The notes: generated from the sequence alone by a model not told the origin. A stretch of DNA of 64,000 nucleotides from Vibrio proteolyticus NBRC 13287 (GCF_000467125.1 NZ_BATJ01000006.1:124001-188000), one strand, 5' to 3'. Shown: positions 36,345-46,500, numbered from the stretch's first letter. A program made the numbers and translations.

Positions 36345-38117
36345 TTATGCCACTTCGGGGACGGGTTTGTGGATTTCGTCCAGCGGATCGGGCTCTTTTT
36401 TGACGGGAGCAATCTGACCTTCTTCAACGGCATGTTGGTAGCAGCCGCTGAGTTTAATGGCCAAGTACATATCGGCCCGCAGAATCACACCACTTTCACC
36501 GACGGGGACACCGCTGAGCTCGCACCACTGACGCAGACTACGCTTCCGCCCGGCCAGGATCAGTCGTATTCCTTTTTTGCGCAGGATACTTTGAACATCC
36601 GACAGCATGGCCATCACGCTCAAATCGAGGTGAGTAAAGCTGGCCACGGCGTCAATGATGACGCACCCAGTATCGGCTCTATTTTGTTCCGCCTGCTCCA
36701 GGATGCGACGTTTGAAATATGGCGCATTAAAGTACGTCAGGGGGGAGTTAAAGCGGAAAATAACGATGCCCGGGATCGGAGTGGCTTTGCCTGAATCATC
36801 GATCGTGCGGATGGTGCCAGCATCGTCCAGCCCGAGCATTTGGTCGCTCGGTCGCATCACCACACGGATAAACTGAAACAGGCCAAGGAGCACGGCCAGA
36901 GTAATGCCCGGGATAACGCCGATCACCAGCACAGAGACAAAGGTGATGGTGGCAAGAATAAACGCATCTTTATCGCGCTTTCTGAGCGACCAGATGCCTT
37001 TCAGGTCGAGCAGAGATGTCGAGGCAATAATCAAAACCACACCGAGCGCCGCGATAGGGATGTATTGCAACGGTTGATAGATAAATATCGCAACCAGAGC
37101 AATAACAACCGCTGCAATGATTTGGACCAGTTGTGATTTGCCTCCGTTGGCATCGTTCACGGCGGTGCGGGAATCGGCGCCACTGATAGCAAATCCTTGT
37201 GAAAACGCCGAGGCCAGATTGGCAAACCCGAGAGCGCGGAACTCCCTGTCAGCATCGATATCGTACCCGTTTTTAGCAGCGAAACTGCGTGCGGTGAGCA
37301 TCATACTGACGAAACTGACCAGAGCCAGGTTGAGTGCGGGCATGACCAGCTCTCGACTGACACCGATATCAAAAATCGGCGCCTGAAAAATAGGTAAGCC
37401 TCCTTCTATCGCGCCGACCACTTGCACGCCCATGGTATCCAGTTGCGTTGACCAAACCAAAAACGTCGCAACGATAATGGCGATCATCGCCGCAGGCCAG
37501 TTTGGTCGGTAACGTTTGGAAGCAAAGTAGATGGCGGTGGTCACCAGAGTGATCATCAGCGTTTGCCAGTGCACATCCAGCAGCAAAGAGGGCGCTTCAA
37601 TTAACCGCTCAAGCAAGTAACGCTGTTCAAAATTCAATCCAGAGACCTTAGCAAACTGGCCGACAATGATAGTGAGCGCCACACCGTTGAGTAGACCTAG
37701 CAGAATGGGGCGTGACAGGAAGTCAGCGAGAATGCCGAGTTTAAAACGACTCGCCAGTACGCACCACAGACCTGTCATGGCGGTCATGGTCATGACCAAT
37801 TGCCAGTGTTTGGTGGCGTCACCGGCCGCTAGAGGTGTGACGACGGCTGCGATAACTGCACAGGTTGCGGCATCCGGTCCAACAATCAACTGACGGGAAG
37901 TACCGAATAACGCATACACCATCATCGGCAGGATACAAGAGTAGAGGCCGACGATGGCCGATACGCCAGTCAGCTGCGCGTAGGCAATGGCGACGGGCAG
38001 TGCGACGGCCACGACGGAAAATGCTGCGCGCGCATCGTCTTTTAACCACTTCCGTTCATAGTGTTTAAGTTGATAGAGTCCGGGCATCCACTGCTGCAAC
38101 AACAACGCCGTTTTCAA
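36345..38117 (-). CDS. SulP/SLC26-family anion transporter with STAS domain
   Basis: 590 aa. The membrane domain (about residues 25-420) shows the SulP start region AFSVVAVALPVAIAYAQLTGV and GPDAATCAVIAAVV; the cytoplasmic STAS domain (about 435-550, GIVIFRFNSPLTYFNAPYFKRRI...CVIIDAVASFTHLDLSVMAML) follows. It transports an anion such as sulfate or bicarbonate; which one cannot be read from the sequence. Monocistronic, with its own terminator hairpin. Confidence 0.88.
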   Translation of the reverse strand: MKTALLLQQWMPGLYQLKHYERKWLKDDARAAFSVVAVALPVAIAYAQLTGVSAIVGLYSCILPMMVYALFGTSRQLIVGPDAATCAVIAAVVTPLAAGDATKHWQLVMTMTAMTGLWCVLASRFKLGILADFLSRPILLGLLNGVALTIIVGQFAKVSGLNFEQRYLLERLIEAPSLLLDVHWQTLMITLVTTAIYFASKRYRPNWPAAMIAIIVATFLVWSTQLDTMGVQVVGAIEGGLPIFQAPIFDIGVSRELVMPALNLALVSFVSMMLTARSFAAKNGYDIDADREFRALGFANLASAFSQGFAISGADSRTAVNDANGGKSQLVQIIAAVVIALVAIFIYQPLQYIPIAALGVVLIIASTSLLDLKGIWSLRKRDKDAFILATITFVSVLVIGVIPGITLAVLLGLFQFIRVVMRPSDQMLGLDDAGTIRTIDDSGKATPIPGIVIFRFNSPLTYFNAPYFKRRILEQAEQNRADTGCVIIDAVASFTHLDLSVMAMLSDVQSILRKKGIRLILAGRKRSLRQWCELSGVPVGESGVILRADMYLAIKLSGCYQHAVEEGQIAPVKKEPDPLDEIHKPVPEVA

Positions 38118-38332
38118 TTCTGCTAATCCTTATCCAATTAGATGAATACACAAAGTATGATTTAAGCATAACTCAAGATTCACAAAGGCAGATAGCTAAT
38201 TTACTGATTCCTAAATGGTAAGTTTCAAACGTGTCGCGAGCGTGATAAACAGCATGGTGATTGACGAGCGTACAGTGTTACAGTGAACACCGGGATAAGT
38301 ACAACGTAGCTGATTGAAAAGGAGGGCAAACC

Positions 38333-38815
38333 ATGAACGAGAAACCCAATACCAGCGCGCAGCGCGTGCAAGACTTTCTGGCTGATCGGGGTTATGAGTT
38401 AGTGATCAGGCAATTTCCCAGTTCAACCCGTACCGCTCTGGAAGCGGCGCAAGCCATTGGTTGCGATGTGGGTCAGATTGCGAAATCATTGATCTTTCGC
38501 TCGGAAACAACGGGAGAACCTGTGCTGGTGGTCGCGTCTGGCCGCAATCGGGTCGACATGAATAAACTGACCGAACTCACTGGCCTAACGCTTGATAAAG
38601 CCAATGCCGGGTTTGTAAAACAAGCCGTTGGATTTACCATTGGTGGCGTTCCGCCGGTCGCGCACCTTCGTCCGGTAACGACCTTTCTTGACCAGGATCT
38701 TAAACAGTATTCGCAAATTTGGGCAGCCGCGGGCACGCCCAATTCGGTGTTTGCGTTAGACACCTGCCATCTGGAGGAGATGACGCAAGGACGCTGGTTG
38801 GAAATTGCGGAATAA
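38333..38815 (+). CDS. YbaK/EbsC-family aminoacyl-tRNA deacylase-like protein
   Basis: 160 aa. SAQRVQDFLADRGY...RTALEAAQAIGCDVGQIAKSLIFR and VGFTIGGVPPVAH match the YbaK/ProX editing fold that hydrolyses mischarged tRNA. AGGAGGG precedes the ATG closely. A second, divergent member is at 47989-48468. Substrate (Cys-, Ala- or other misacylated tRNA) is not deducible. Confidence 0.87.
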   Translation: MNEKPNTSAQRVQDFLADRGYELVIRQFPSSTRTALEAAQAIGCDVGQIAKSLIFRSETTGEPVLVVASGRNRVDMNKLTELTGLTLDKANAGFVKQAVGFTIGGVPPVAHLRPVTTFLDQDLKQYSQIWAAAGTPNSVFALDTCHLEEMTQGRWLEIAE

Positions 38816-38817
38816 AA

Positions 38818-38838
38818 AGCCCGGCAGATCACCGGGCT
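38818..38838. terminator. Convergent terminator between ybaK-like and glcG-like genes
   Basis: AGCCCGG (38818-38824) pairs with CCGGGCT (38832-38838). On the minus strand the stem is followed by TTTTT, making it a good terminator for the GlcG gene; it also faces the plus-strand gene. Confidence 0.7.
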
Positions 38839-38866
38839 CTGGTTGCCAGTGTTTGTCGGGGAGAAG

Positions 38867-39304
38867 TTATGCCACCATTTCATCGCAGAAAAGATGGGCG
38901 AAACCAATCCCGTTCATGGCACAACTTTCGTCAACATCAGATACGTCACCACTGACCCCGACCGCGCCAAGAATGTTTTTTTCAGCGTCGCGGATCAGCA
39001 GCCCGCCGGGAACCGGAACCATGTTTCCGTGTGCGAGTACATTGACGGCGGAGATAAACGCGGGTCGATTGTCTGCATCCTGAGCGAGTTTTCTCGATGA
39101 ACAACCGAGTGCCAGTGCGCCCCAGGCTTTAGCTATCGCAATGTCTGGGCGCATCATGCTTGAGCCGTCCTGACGCTGTAGCGAAATCAATTTACCTCCG
39201 CTGTCGAGTACTGCGACGGTCAGAGGCGCACTTTGGGTTTTCAGGCCAGCCTGAAACGTGCCATCGATGATGGCTAGCGCTTGTTGTAGAGTCAAACTTC
39301 CCAT
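38867..39304 (-). CDS. GlcG/HbpS-family (DUF336) protein
   Basis: 145 aa. LTLQQALAIIDGTFQAG...PLTVAVLDSGGKLISLQRQDGSS and NMVPVPGGLLIRD...GAVGVSGDVSDVDESCA are the GlcG/HbpS pattern. Members are found in glycolate/glyoxylate operons and some bind haem. It follows malate synthase with a 21-nt gap on the same strand, so it is part of a glyoxylate operon. Its biochemical role is uncertain. Confidence 0.85.
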   Translation of the reverse strand: MGSLTLQQALAIIDGTFQAGLKTQSAPLTVAVLDSGGKLISLQRQDGSSMMRPDIAIAKAWGALALGCSSRKLAQDADNRPAFISAVNVLAHGNMVPVPGGLLIRDAEKNILGAVGVSGDVSDVDESCAMNGIGFAHLFCDEMVA

Positions 39305-39325
39305 GTTATCTCCTGATTTTCTCTT

Positions 39326-40951
39326 CTACACGGCTCCTAAGAGCTCGTAACTTGGAAGGGTCAGGAAGGTGGCGAACTCGCTGGCTGTAGACAGCTTGAA
39401 GAAAAGGTCAGCAGTTTGTTCAAAGCGGCCAGCAGCATAACGAGCTTCACCCACTTCCTGTTTGATGGTGTCGAGTTCCTGATACAGCCATGTATGGAAC
39501 AGTTGTTTGGTAAATTGCTGGCCGTCATCCAGCGTGATGCCGTGATGAATCCATTGCCAGATGTTTGCCCGTGAAATCTCCGCGGTTGCGGCATCCTCCA
39601 TCAGGCCATAAATAGGTACACAACCGTGGCCCTGAATCCAGGCCTCGATGTAATACAACGCGATGCGGATATTTTTCCGTACACCGGCTTCATCACGGCT
39701 ACCGTCGCAAGGTTGCAGCAGGGTGGCTGCGCTGATCTCGTGGGTCGGGCTGACAAAATCGAGTTGATTGGGTTTACCCGATAGATTTTTCTCGAACACA
39801 GACATGGCCAGGTCCACCAGTGCAGGGTGCGCAACCCATGTGCCGTCGTGCCCGTTGAGTGATTCGCGCTCTTTATCCTCTATGACTTTTGCGGTTACGC
39901 GCGCCATTTCAGCCGGGTCCTTAGCAGGAATAAACGCAGACATTCCCCCCATGGCCAGTGCGCCGCGCTGATGACAAGTGCGTACCAGTAACTGGCTGTA
40001 GGCATTGAGAAAGGCTTTATCCATTCCAACGACATGACGATCCGGCAGGATACGATCTGGGTGATTTTTCAATGTTTTGATGTAGCTGAAGATGTAGTCC
40101 CAGCGCCCGCAGTTCATAGCGACGATGTGATCACGCATGGCATATAACATTTCGTCCATTTGGAACACTGCAGGTAAGGTTTCGATCAATACCGTGGCAC
40201 GAATAGTCCCTCTGGCAACGCCGAAGTGATCTTCGGTAAAACGAAATACATCGTCCCACCATTGTGCTTCTTCCATACTTTCCAGCTTAGGAATGTAGTA
40301 ATAGACACCCAGCCCTTTTTCGGCGCGAACTTGGTGGTTATGGAAGAAGTACAGTGCGAAATCCATCAGGCAACCGGGGATCGGTTTGCCGTTAAACTGG
40401 ATAGATTGCTCAGGCAGGTGCAGGCCGCGTGGTCGAGCAATCAATAGGGCAGGGTTGTCCGTCAGCTGATAGTGTTTATTTTTGTTCTCATCATAGTAGC
40501 TGATGGTACCCTGATTGGCATCTCTGAGGTTAATCTGGCCTTCCACCATATTTGCCCATGTTGGAGAAGAGGCATCCTCAAAGCAGCACATAAAAACCTT
40601 GGCACCGGAATTCAGCGCGTTGATCACCATTTTTCGATCTACGGGGCCGGTGATTTCGACCCGACGATCTAAAAGCTCCGGTGGAGGCGTCGCCACTTTC
40701 CAGCTTTTATCCTCACGGATGGCTCGTGTGTCTTCTCTGAAGTCTGGCAGTTCACCGCTGTCAAACCGCTGCTGCAGTTCAGAGCGAGCCTGTAACAAAG
40801 CATCGCGTCTCGGCGCGAATTCGTTCACCAGCGTGTGCAAAAATGCCAGTGCGTCCTGAGACAAAATCGCGCGATAGTCAGAGTTATCCATGTTTCCCGT
40901 TACGTGCAGACAGCCTGTTTGTTCTTGTTCCGCCACATCGTTCAAACCCAT
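39326..40951 (-). CDS. aceB: Malate synthase A
   Basis: 541 aa, the AceB (isoform A) length. Signature regions FEDASSPTWANMVEGQINLRD, RPRGLHLPE and CGRWDYIFSYIKT match, with the catalytic Asp expected in the C-terminal domain (LMEDAATAEIS). It condenses glyoxylate with acetyl-CoA to malate. No isocitrate lyase is beside it; instead gcl is divergent, so this copy serves glyoxylate from ureide breakdown. A TTGTGTACAA site lies 33 bp upstream of its start. Confidence 0.95.
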   Translation of the reverse strand: MGLNDVAEQEQTGCLHVTGNMDNSDYRAILSQDALAFLHTLVNEFAPRRDALLQARSELQQRFDSGELPDFREDTRAIREDKSWKVATPPPELLDRRVEITGPVDRKMVINALNSGAKVFMCCFEDASSPTWANMVEGQINLRDANQGTISYYDENKNKHYQLTDNPALLIARPRGLHLPEQSIQFNGKPIPGCLMDFALYFFHNHQVRAEKGLGVYYYIPKLESMEEAQWWDDVFRFTEDHFGVARGTIRATVLIETLPAVFQMDEMLYAMRDHIVAMNCGRWDYIFSYIKTLKNHPDRILPDRHVVGMDKAFLNAYSQLLVRTCHQRGALAMGGMSAFIPAKDPAEMARVTAKVIEDKERESLNGHDGTWVAHPALVDLAMSVFEKNLSGKPNQLDFVSPTHEISAATLLQPCDGSRDEAGVRKNIRIALYYIEAWIQGHGCVPIYGLMEDAATAEISRANIWQWIHHGITLDDGQQFTKQLFHTWLYQELDTIKQEVGEARYAAGRFEQTADLFFKLSTASEFATFLTLPSYELLGAV

Positions 40952-41264
40952 TGTTTGTCTCCTTTAAACAATACTGATTGATATTGTGTACAAAAATAAC
41001 CTTGTACGAATACTTATATTTTATTCGATGTAAACAATCAAAGGTTATTTAACATTTATTTTTCATTTGTGATTTTGGGAAAATATTTTTACGTAAAGAT
41101 AATTCATGTAAAGCAATGATTTCTAAGGATTGCGGGGTAAGCAGATGCTTAGAATGATTGCTCGATGTTGAAAAAATGTTGCGTTCAGGGGTTGCGAATT
41201 TCTGAAGATGATTCATAGTACACAAAGTTCTTTTGAATTGTATACAATCGAAAAGGGGGTTCGA
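40952..41264. promoter_or_regulatory. Divergent aceB-gcl control region
   Basis: 313 bp AT-rich gap between oppositely oriented aceB and gcl. It contains TTGTGTACAA at 40984-40993 near aceB and the palindrome ATTGTATACAAT at 41237-41248, 16 bp before the gcl ATG. No gene is supported here, and the start at 41208 read in the gcl frame is upstream of the operator. Confidence 0.6.
41238..41247. promoter_or_regulatory. TTGTATACAA operator at gcl
   Basis: Perfect palindrome, extended to ATTGTATACAAT, 18 bp before the gcl start codon. Its T-N-GT..AC-N-A shape fits the FadR group of GntR regulators. Identical copies occur at 59957 and 60191. Confidence 0.65.
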
Positions 41265-43040
41265 ATGGCTAAAATGAAGGCAATCGAAGCAGCAGTAGAA
41301 GTGCTGAAAAAAGAAGGCGTGGACATTGCCTTCGGGGTTCCGGGTGCGGCGATCAATCCCATGTACGCGGCGATGAAAAAGCTGGGTGGCATTGATCATG
41401 TGTTAGCGCGTCACGTGGAAGGCGCTTCGCATATGGCGGAAGGCTACACCCGTACTAAGCAGGGCAATATCGGTGTCTGCATCGGAACATCAGGCCCGGC
41501 AGGGACGGATATGATCACCGGGTTGTACTCTGCAGCTGCAGACTCGATTCCAATCCTTTGTATTACGGGTCAGGCTCCGACGTCCCGACTGCATAAAGAA
41601 GATTTTCAGGCTGTTGACATTGAGTCGATTGCTAAGCCAGTCGCAAAATGGGCGACCACAGTGCTTGAGCCCGCTCAGGTACCACGAGCCTTTCAACAGG
41701 CGTTTCATCTGATGCGTTCTGGCCGACCAGGCCCGGTATTGATTGATCTGCCTTTAGACGTACAACTGGCAGAAATTGAATTCGATATCGAGACGTATGA
41801 ACCGTTGGACGCTTATCAGCCGAAAGCGACAAGGTCGCAGGCGGAGAAAGCATTGGAGATGATGTGTTCATCGAAGCAACCGGTGATCGTTTCCGGTGGC
41901 GGTGTCATCAATGCCGGAGCGTCAGATTTGTTGCAGCAATTTGCTGAGATTACGGGTGTACCCGTTATTCCAACGCTGATGGGGTGGGGATCGATTCCGG
42001 ATGACCATGAACTGATGGCGGGTATGGTGGGATTACAAACTGCCCATCGCTACGGGAATGCGACACTACTGGCATCTGATTTCGTTTTCGGTATCGGCAA
42101 CCGCTGGGCGAACCGCCATACCGGTTCATTGGATGTGTATACCAAGGGCCGCACGTTTGTGCACGTAGACATTGAGCCTACCCAAATTGGGCGTGTCTTC
42201 TGTCCGGACTTAGGCATTGTGTCGGATGCTAAAGCGGCCCTTGAACTACTTGTCGATATCGCCCGTGAATGGCGCGACGCCGGTAAATTGCCAGCTCGTG
42301 GTGACTGGGTCAGTGATTGTCAGCAGCGTAAAGCAAGCATGCTGCGCAAGACGCATTACACCGAAGCGCCTATCAAGCCGATGCGTGTGTATGAAGAGAT
42401 GAACAAAGCGTTTGGTCGTGACACCTGCTATGTCAGCACGATTGGTTTGTCTCAGATTGCTGCGGCTCAGTTCCTGCACGTGTATGAGCCGCGCAACTGG
42501 ATCAACTGTGGCCAGGCGGGCCCGCTGGGCTGGACAACACCGGCGGCTCTGGGCGTACGTGCTGCAGATCCGAGTCGAGATATCGTGGCCATTTCAGGGG
42601 ACTATGACTTCCAGTTCATGATCGAAGAGCTGGCGGTCGGTGCGCAGTTCAACTTGCCGTATATCCATGTGCTGGTGAATAACTCCTATCTGGGTTTGAT
42701 TCGTCAGGCCCAGCGCCAGTTTGACATTGACTACTGTGTACAGCTTGCGTTTGAAAACCAGAATGCGCCAGAGCTGAATGGTTACGGTGTCGACCATGTG
42801 GCGGTTGTTGAAGGCTTGGGCTGTAAGGCTATCCGCGTGACGGATCCCGAGCAGATGCAGGACGCATTTGCACAAGCGAAGACACTGATGGACAAACACC
42901 AGGTGCCGGTTGTGGTCGAAGTAATCCTAGAGCGTGTGACCAATATTTCAATGGGTGTGGAAATCAATGCGATTAACGAATTCGAGTCGCTTGCCGAGGG
43001 CATCAATGATGCACCAACGGCACTGGCCCATCAGCAATAA
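41265..43040 (+). CDS. gcl: Glyoxylate carboligase
   Basis: 591 aa thiamine-diphosphate enzyme joining two glyoxylates to tartronate semialdehyde and CO2. [34 protein letters not shown] is the characteristic Gcl N-terminus, with hydrophobic residues where related enzymes have the catalytic Glu. ThDP-binding GDYDFQF and N-x-YLG lie near residues 445-480. ATG 41265 is chosen because AAGGGGG precedes it and the upstream in-frame ATG lies before the operator. First gene of gcl-hyi-glxR. Confidence 0.95.
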   Translation: MAKMKAIEAAVEVLKKEGVDIAFGVPGAAINPMYAAMKKLGGIDHVLARHVEGASHMAEGYTRTKQGNIGVCIGTSGPAGTDMITGLYSAAADSIPILCITGQAPTSRLHKEDFQAVDIESIAKPVAKWATTVLEPAQVPRAFQQAFHLMRSGRPGPVLIDLPLDVQLAEIEFDIETYEPLDAYQPKATRSQAEKALEMMCSSKQPVIVSGGGVINAGASDLLQQFAEITGVPVIPTLMGWGSIPDDHELMAGMVGLQTAHRYGNATLLASDFVFGIGNRWANRHTGSLDVYTKGRTFVHVDIEPTQIGRVFCPDLGIVSDAKAALELLVDIAREWRDAGKLPARGDWVSDCQQRKASMLRKTHYTEAPIKPMRVYEEMNKAFGRDTCYVSTIGLSQIAAAQFLHVYEPRNWINCGQAGPLGWTTPAALGVRAADPSRDIVAISGDYDFQFMIEELAVGAQFNLPYIHVLVNNSYLGLIRQAQRQFDIDYCVQLAFENQNAPELNGYGVDHVAVVEGLGCKAIRVTDPEQMQDAFAQAKTLMDKHQVPVVVEVILERVTNISMGVEINAINEFESLAEGINDAPTALAHQQ

Positions 43041-43107
43041 TTTCCATCGACAAACCAAACAATCTGCTGGCTCTCTGTTCGGGATCCAGCCTGAAAAGGA
43101 CATCACA

Positions 43108-43884
43108 ATGCCAAAATTTGCTGCAAATTTATCCATGCTGTTTACCGAAGTCGATTTTCTCGATCGTTTCAAGGCGGCCGCACAAGCTGGCTTTCAGGGC
43201 GTGGAATACCTGTTCCCGTACGCCTTTGATGCAGGAGAGATTAAGCGAAAGCTTGATGATAACCAATTGACTCAGGTGTTGTTTAATTTACCAGCCGGAG
43301 ACTGGGACGCCGGTGAGCGAGGAATTGCCGTTGACCCAACTCGGATAGAGGAGTTTCAGGCCGGGGTCGCGATGGCCATTGAATACGCAAAAGTGCTGGG
43401 AAATACCCAAATCAACTGTCTGGCGGGGATCACGCCAAAGGGCGTTACCCCGCAAGATGCGCATGCTACTTTTGTGGTTAATCTGCGTTATGCCGCACAA
43501 GAGCTGAAAAAAGCAGGTATCAATTTGGTGATTGAAGCCATCAATACCCGTGACATCCCGGGCTTTTTCCTCAATACCACTGAGCAGGCCAAAGCGGTCA
43601 TCAACGACGTTGGCAGCGACAACTTGTTCATCCAGTACGACATCTACCACATGCAGATCATGGAAGGTGACATCACGCCAACCGTTAGCGCTAACATCAA
43701 CCAAATTGCGCATGTGCAACTGGCAGATAACCCTGGCCGACATGAGCCGGGCACTGGTGAGATCAACTATCCGTTTGTGCTGAGTCAGCTCGATCAACTG
43801 GGCTATCAGGGCTGGGTGGGCTGTGAATACAAACCGCAGTCCACCACCACCGATGGACTGAACTGGATGAATCAGTATCGCTAA
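43108..43884 (+). CDS. hyi: Hydroxypyruvate isomerase
   Basis: 258 aa TIM-barrel enzyme converting hydroxypyruvate and tartronate semialdehyde. MPKFAANLSMLFTEVDFLDRFKAAAQAGFQGVEYLFPY is the normal Hyi start; conserved metal-site Glu residues are in LVIEAINTRDIPGFF and WVGCEYKP. ATG 43108 follows AAAAGGACATCACA; the longer frame to 42955 overlaps gcl. Between gcl and glxR as in the E. coli allantoin cluster. Confidence 0.94.
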   Translation: MPKFAANLSMLFTEVDFLDRFKAAAQAGFQGVEYLFPYAFDAGEIKRKLDDNQLTQVLFNLPAGDWDAGERGIAVDPTRIEEFQAGVAMAIEYAKVLGNTQINCLAGITPKGVTPQDAHATFVVNLRYAAQELKKAGINLVIEAINTRDIPGFFLNTTEQAKAVINDVGSDNLFIQYDIYHMQIMEGDITPTVSANINQIAHVQLADNPGRHEPGTGEINYPFVLSQLDQLGYQGWVGCEYKPQSTTTDGLNWMNQYR

Positions 43885-43909
43885 CCAATACAGTTAAGGA
43901 GAACAGAAT

Positions 43910-44806
43910 ATGAAGATTGCATTTATCGGTACCGGCATCATGGGTAAGCCTATGGCGCAGAATCTGCAAAAAGCCGGACACGACATCATCCTTTCAGACC
44001 ACTTTAATCAGCCACCGAGTGAGCTGGTGGAGGCTGGCGCTTTGGTGTGTCATTCCCCTGCTCAAGCGACTGAACTGGCGGACGTAGTGATTTTGATGGT
44101 GCCAAACACACCGCAGGTCGAAGAGGTTCTGTTTGGTGACAACGGCATTGAAGCGGGTCTGAACTCAGGTGGTGCAGCAGGTAAGCTCGTGATTGATATG
44201 AGCTCTATCTCACCTATCGCGACCAAGGCGTTTGCGGCTCGCATCAACGAAAGTAGTGCAGCCTATTTGGATGCACCGGTTTCCGGTGGTGAGGTCGGCG
44301 CAATTAATGCGGCGCTGAGTATCATGGTCGGTGGTAGTCAGAGTGCGTTTGATAAAGCCCGTCCGCTTTTTGAGGTGATGGGTAAGAACATCACTCTGGT
44401 GGGAGAAAATGGCGCAGGTCAGACTTGTAAAGTGGCGAACCAGATTATCGTGGCATTGAATATCGAAGCTGTGTCTGAAGCACTGGTGTTTGCTTCTAAA
44501 GCAGGCGCGGATCCGGCGCGAGTGCGTCAGGCTTTACTGGGTGGTTTTGCCAGCTCAAAGATTCTGGAAGTTCATGGCGAACGCATGGTGAATGGCACCT
44601 TTGACCCTGGCTTTAAGATAGCACTGCACCAGAAAGATTTGAACCTGGCACTGACCGGTGCGCAAGAACTTGACGTTGCACTTCCCAATACAGCCACCGC
44701 GCAGGAGCTGTTTGAAGATTGTGCGGCGATGGGTGGAGAAAACTGGGACCATTCGGCGCTGATCAAAGCGATCGAAAAGCGTTCTGGTCACTCAATCCGC
44801 GACTAA
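43910..44806 (+). CDS. glxR: Tartronate semialdehyde reductase (2-hydroxy-3-oxopropionate reductase)
   Basis: 298 aa beta-hydroxyacid dehydrogenase. The NAD(P) motif GTGIMGKPMAQNL is at residues 7-19, the substrate loop DAPVSGGEVGA follows, and the catalytic Lys is in QTCKVANQIIVALNIEAVSEAL (GxxxKxxN). It reduces tartronate semialdehyde to D-glycerate. AAGGAG precedes the ATG by 8 nt. It is 25 nt after hyi. Equally nameable as garR; the context favours glxR. Confidence 0.93.
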   Translation: MKIAFIGTGIMGKPMAQNLQKAGHDIILSDHFNQPPSELVEAGALVCHSPAQATELADVVILMVPNTPQVEEVLFGDNGIEAGLNSGGAAGKLVIDMSSISPIATKAFAARINESSAAYLDAPVSGGEVGAINAALSIMVGGSQSAFDKARPLFEVMGKNITLVGENGAGQTCKVANQIIVALNIEAVSEALVFASKAGADPARVRQALLGGFASSKILEVHGERMVNGTFDPGFKIALHQKDLNLALTGAQELDVALPNTATAQELFEDCAAMGGENWDHSALIKAIEKRSGHSIRD

Positions 44807-44821
44807 TCCCTAGTGGGATAA

Positions 44822-44847
44822 CGGCAGGTGCTTCCTCTCGCCTGCCG
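44822..44847 (+). terminator. Hairpin after glxR
   Basis: CGGCAGG (44822-44828) pairs with CCTGCCG (44841-44847). No clear T-run. A second GC-rich repeat (GGCGC at 44951-44955, GCGCC at 44959-44963) lies further on, so the 200-bp glxR-glycerate kinase gap may attenuate transcription rather than end it. Confidence 0.4.
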
Positions 44848-45005
44848 ACTTCAATTCCTTACTAAATCGCGTAGTTTCGTCTCCTTTTATACGCGTTCCC
44901 GTCGTAAGGCAAAGGGACAGAGCGGACTCCTTTCGCCGCTTTGAACTGCAGGCGCCCGGCGCCTTACTTCGGGATTTTTCTTTTCTGTCATCTAAGGAGT
45001 GGCTG

Positions 45006-46304
45006 ATGGACATCGAACCAAAACAATTTTTACACCAACTGTTCCAGAGTGCGGTTAATCAGGCTTTGCCCAAGGGGCACATCGCTCAGTATTTGCCGGA
45101 TGAGTTGTTCACCTCACCGGCCAAAGGTCGCATCGTTGTTGTAGGGGCCGGGAAAGCTGGCGCGTCGATGGCGGCGGAGCTGGAAGCGGTATTTCAGGCG
45201 CGAGGTCAATCCCATTGGGAGCGATTGGAAGGCTTGGTGGTTACCCGTTACGGACATACTCAGGCTTGCGAACGAATTGAGGTCATCGAAGCTGCTCATC
45301 CAGTGCCGGATGCCATGGGTCTGGATGTGGGACAACGAGTGGTGGCTCTACTCGATGAACTGACAGAAAACGATACCCTGATATGCCTTATTTCAGGTGG
45401 GGGATCCGCATTGCTGAGCTTGCCTGCGGGCAACATCTCGCTGGCCGAGAAGCAGGCGATCAATAAAGCGTTGCTGAAATCCGGTGCCGCCATCGACGAA
45501 ATGAACTGCGTGCGCAAACACTTATCGGCGCTCAAAGGGGGGCGTTTGGCAAAGCTGGCTTATCCGGCTCAGGTGGTCACACTGGCGATATCGGATGTGC
45601 CCGGGGATGAGCTCAGTGTGATTGCTTCAGGGCCGACGGTGCCAGACGCGACCACTCGCTTTGATGCGCTGGCTATCCTCGAACGGTATCAGATAGACAT
45701 TCCTGCCAGTGCCTTTGAATGGCTCAATTCACCATTATCTGAAACGGTCAAACCCGAGGAGGCGTGTTGGGCACAGTGTGTCACTCATTTGATTGCGACG
45801 CCGCAAATGGCGTTGCAGGCGGCGGCGGCCGAAGCGGAAGGGCTCGGAATTACAGCCCACATTCTCAGTGACTGTATCGAAGGTGAAGCTCGTGAGGTCG
45901 CCAAAATGCACGCAGCGCTGGCCAAGCAAGTCGCGCAGAAAAGCCAGCCATTCAGCGCACCGTGTGTACTCATCTCCGGTGGTGAAACAACGGTGACAGT
46001 CAGAGGAAATGGGCGAGGAGGACGGAATTGTGAGTTCCTGCTCAGTCTGTATCAAGAATTAAATGGAACGCCGGGTATTTATGCTCTGGCGGCCGATACC
46101 GATGGCATTGACGGTGTGGAAGATAACGCCGGTGCCTGGATAACGCCAGACAGTGTTTTAAATGCTTCTAGCCTGAAGCTCAATGCAGAGCACTATTTGG
46201 CTGACAACAACAGCTATGACTTTTTCGAGCAGATCGGACAGTTACTGTTCACCGGCCCGACATTGACCAACGTAAATGATTTCAGGGCAATTCTGATTCT
46301 CTGA
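45006..46304 (+). CDS. Glycerate 2-kinase (MOFRL/TtuD type)
   Basis: 432 aa. N-terminal GKAGASMAAELE and LISGGGSALLSLP are hallmark loops of the DUF4147 (GK-II) domain; the C-terminal MOFRL domain carries LISGGETTVTVRGNGRGGRN. It phosphorylates glycerate to 2-phosphoglycerate, ending the glyoxylate-to-glycolysis route begun by gcl. AAGGAG precedes the ATG. Unlike E. coli glxK it belongs to the class 2 family. Confidence 0.92.
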   Translation: MDIEPKQFLHQLFQSAVNQALPKGHIAQYLPDELFTSPAKGRIVVVGAGKAGASMAAELEAVFQARGQSHWERLEGLVVTRYGHTQACERIEVIEAAHPVPDAMGLDVGQRVVALLDELTENDTLICLISGGGSALLSLPAGNISLAEKQAINKALLKSGAAIDEMNCVRKHLSALKGGRLAKLAYPAQVVTLAISDVPGDELSVIASGPTVPDATTRFDALAILERYQIDIPASAFEWLNSPLSETVKPEEACWAQCVTHLIATPQMALQAAAAEAEGLGITAHILSDCIEGEAREVAKMHAALAKQVAQKSQPFSAPCVLISGGETTVTVRGNGRGGRNCEFLLSLYQELNGTPGIYALAADTDGIDGVEDNAGAWITPDSVLNASSLKLNAEHYLADNNSYDFFEQIGQLLFTGPTLTNVNDFRAILIL

Positions 46305-46329
46305 CCAGACTCCTGTCACGAGAAGCTTT

Positions 46330-46368
46330 GCGGCACACTGAAGGGCATGAGCGGTGTGCCGCTTTTTT
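46330..46368 (+). terminator. Rho-independent terminator after glycerate kinase
   Basis: GCGGCACAC (46330-46338) pairs with GTGTGCCGC (46354-46362), then TTTTTT (46363-46368). A canonical terminator closing the glyoxylate gene block. Confidence 0.9.
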
Positions 46369-46394
46369 ATTTCTCGGGTATAGGAGAGCAAAAA

Positions 46395-46481
46395 ATGACA
46401 GCAAAAGTCGTACTACTCGCTATTTTTTATAACGAATTCTTGGTGTTACCTGAGCCATTGTTTAACATCAGACGTTATTAG
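46395..46481 (+). CDS. Possible 28-aa small protein or leader upstream of TetR
   Basis: ATG at 46395 follows AGGAG (46383-46387) with ideal spacing, reads MTAKVVLLAIFYNEFLVLPE..., and stops with TAG at 46479-46481, 19 nt before the tetR start. The first half is hydrophobic. It may be a leader peptide or a small membrane protein; only the ribosome site and position support it. Confidence 0.3.
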   Translation: MTAKVVLLAIFYNEFLVLPEPLFNIRRY

Positions 46482-46500
46482 GATGACTCGGGGGTGAAGC

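Noticed and set aside
42955..43107. Upstream extension of hyi to 42955
   Set aside because: Would overlap gcl in another frame; ATG 43108 has a good ribosome site and matches the family N-terminus.
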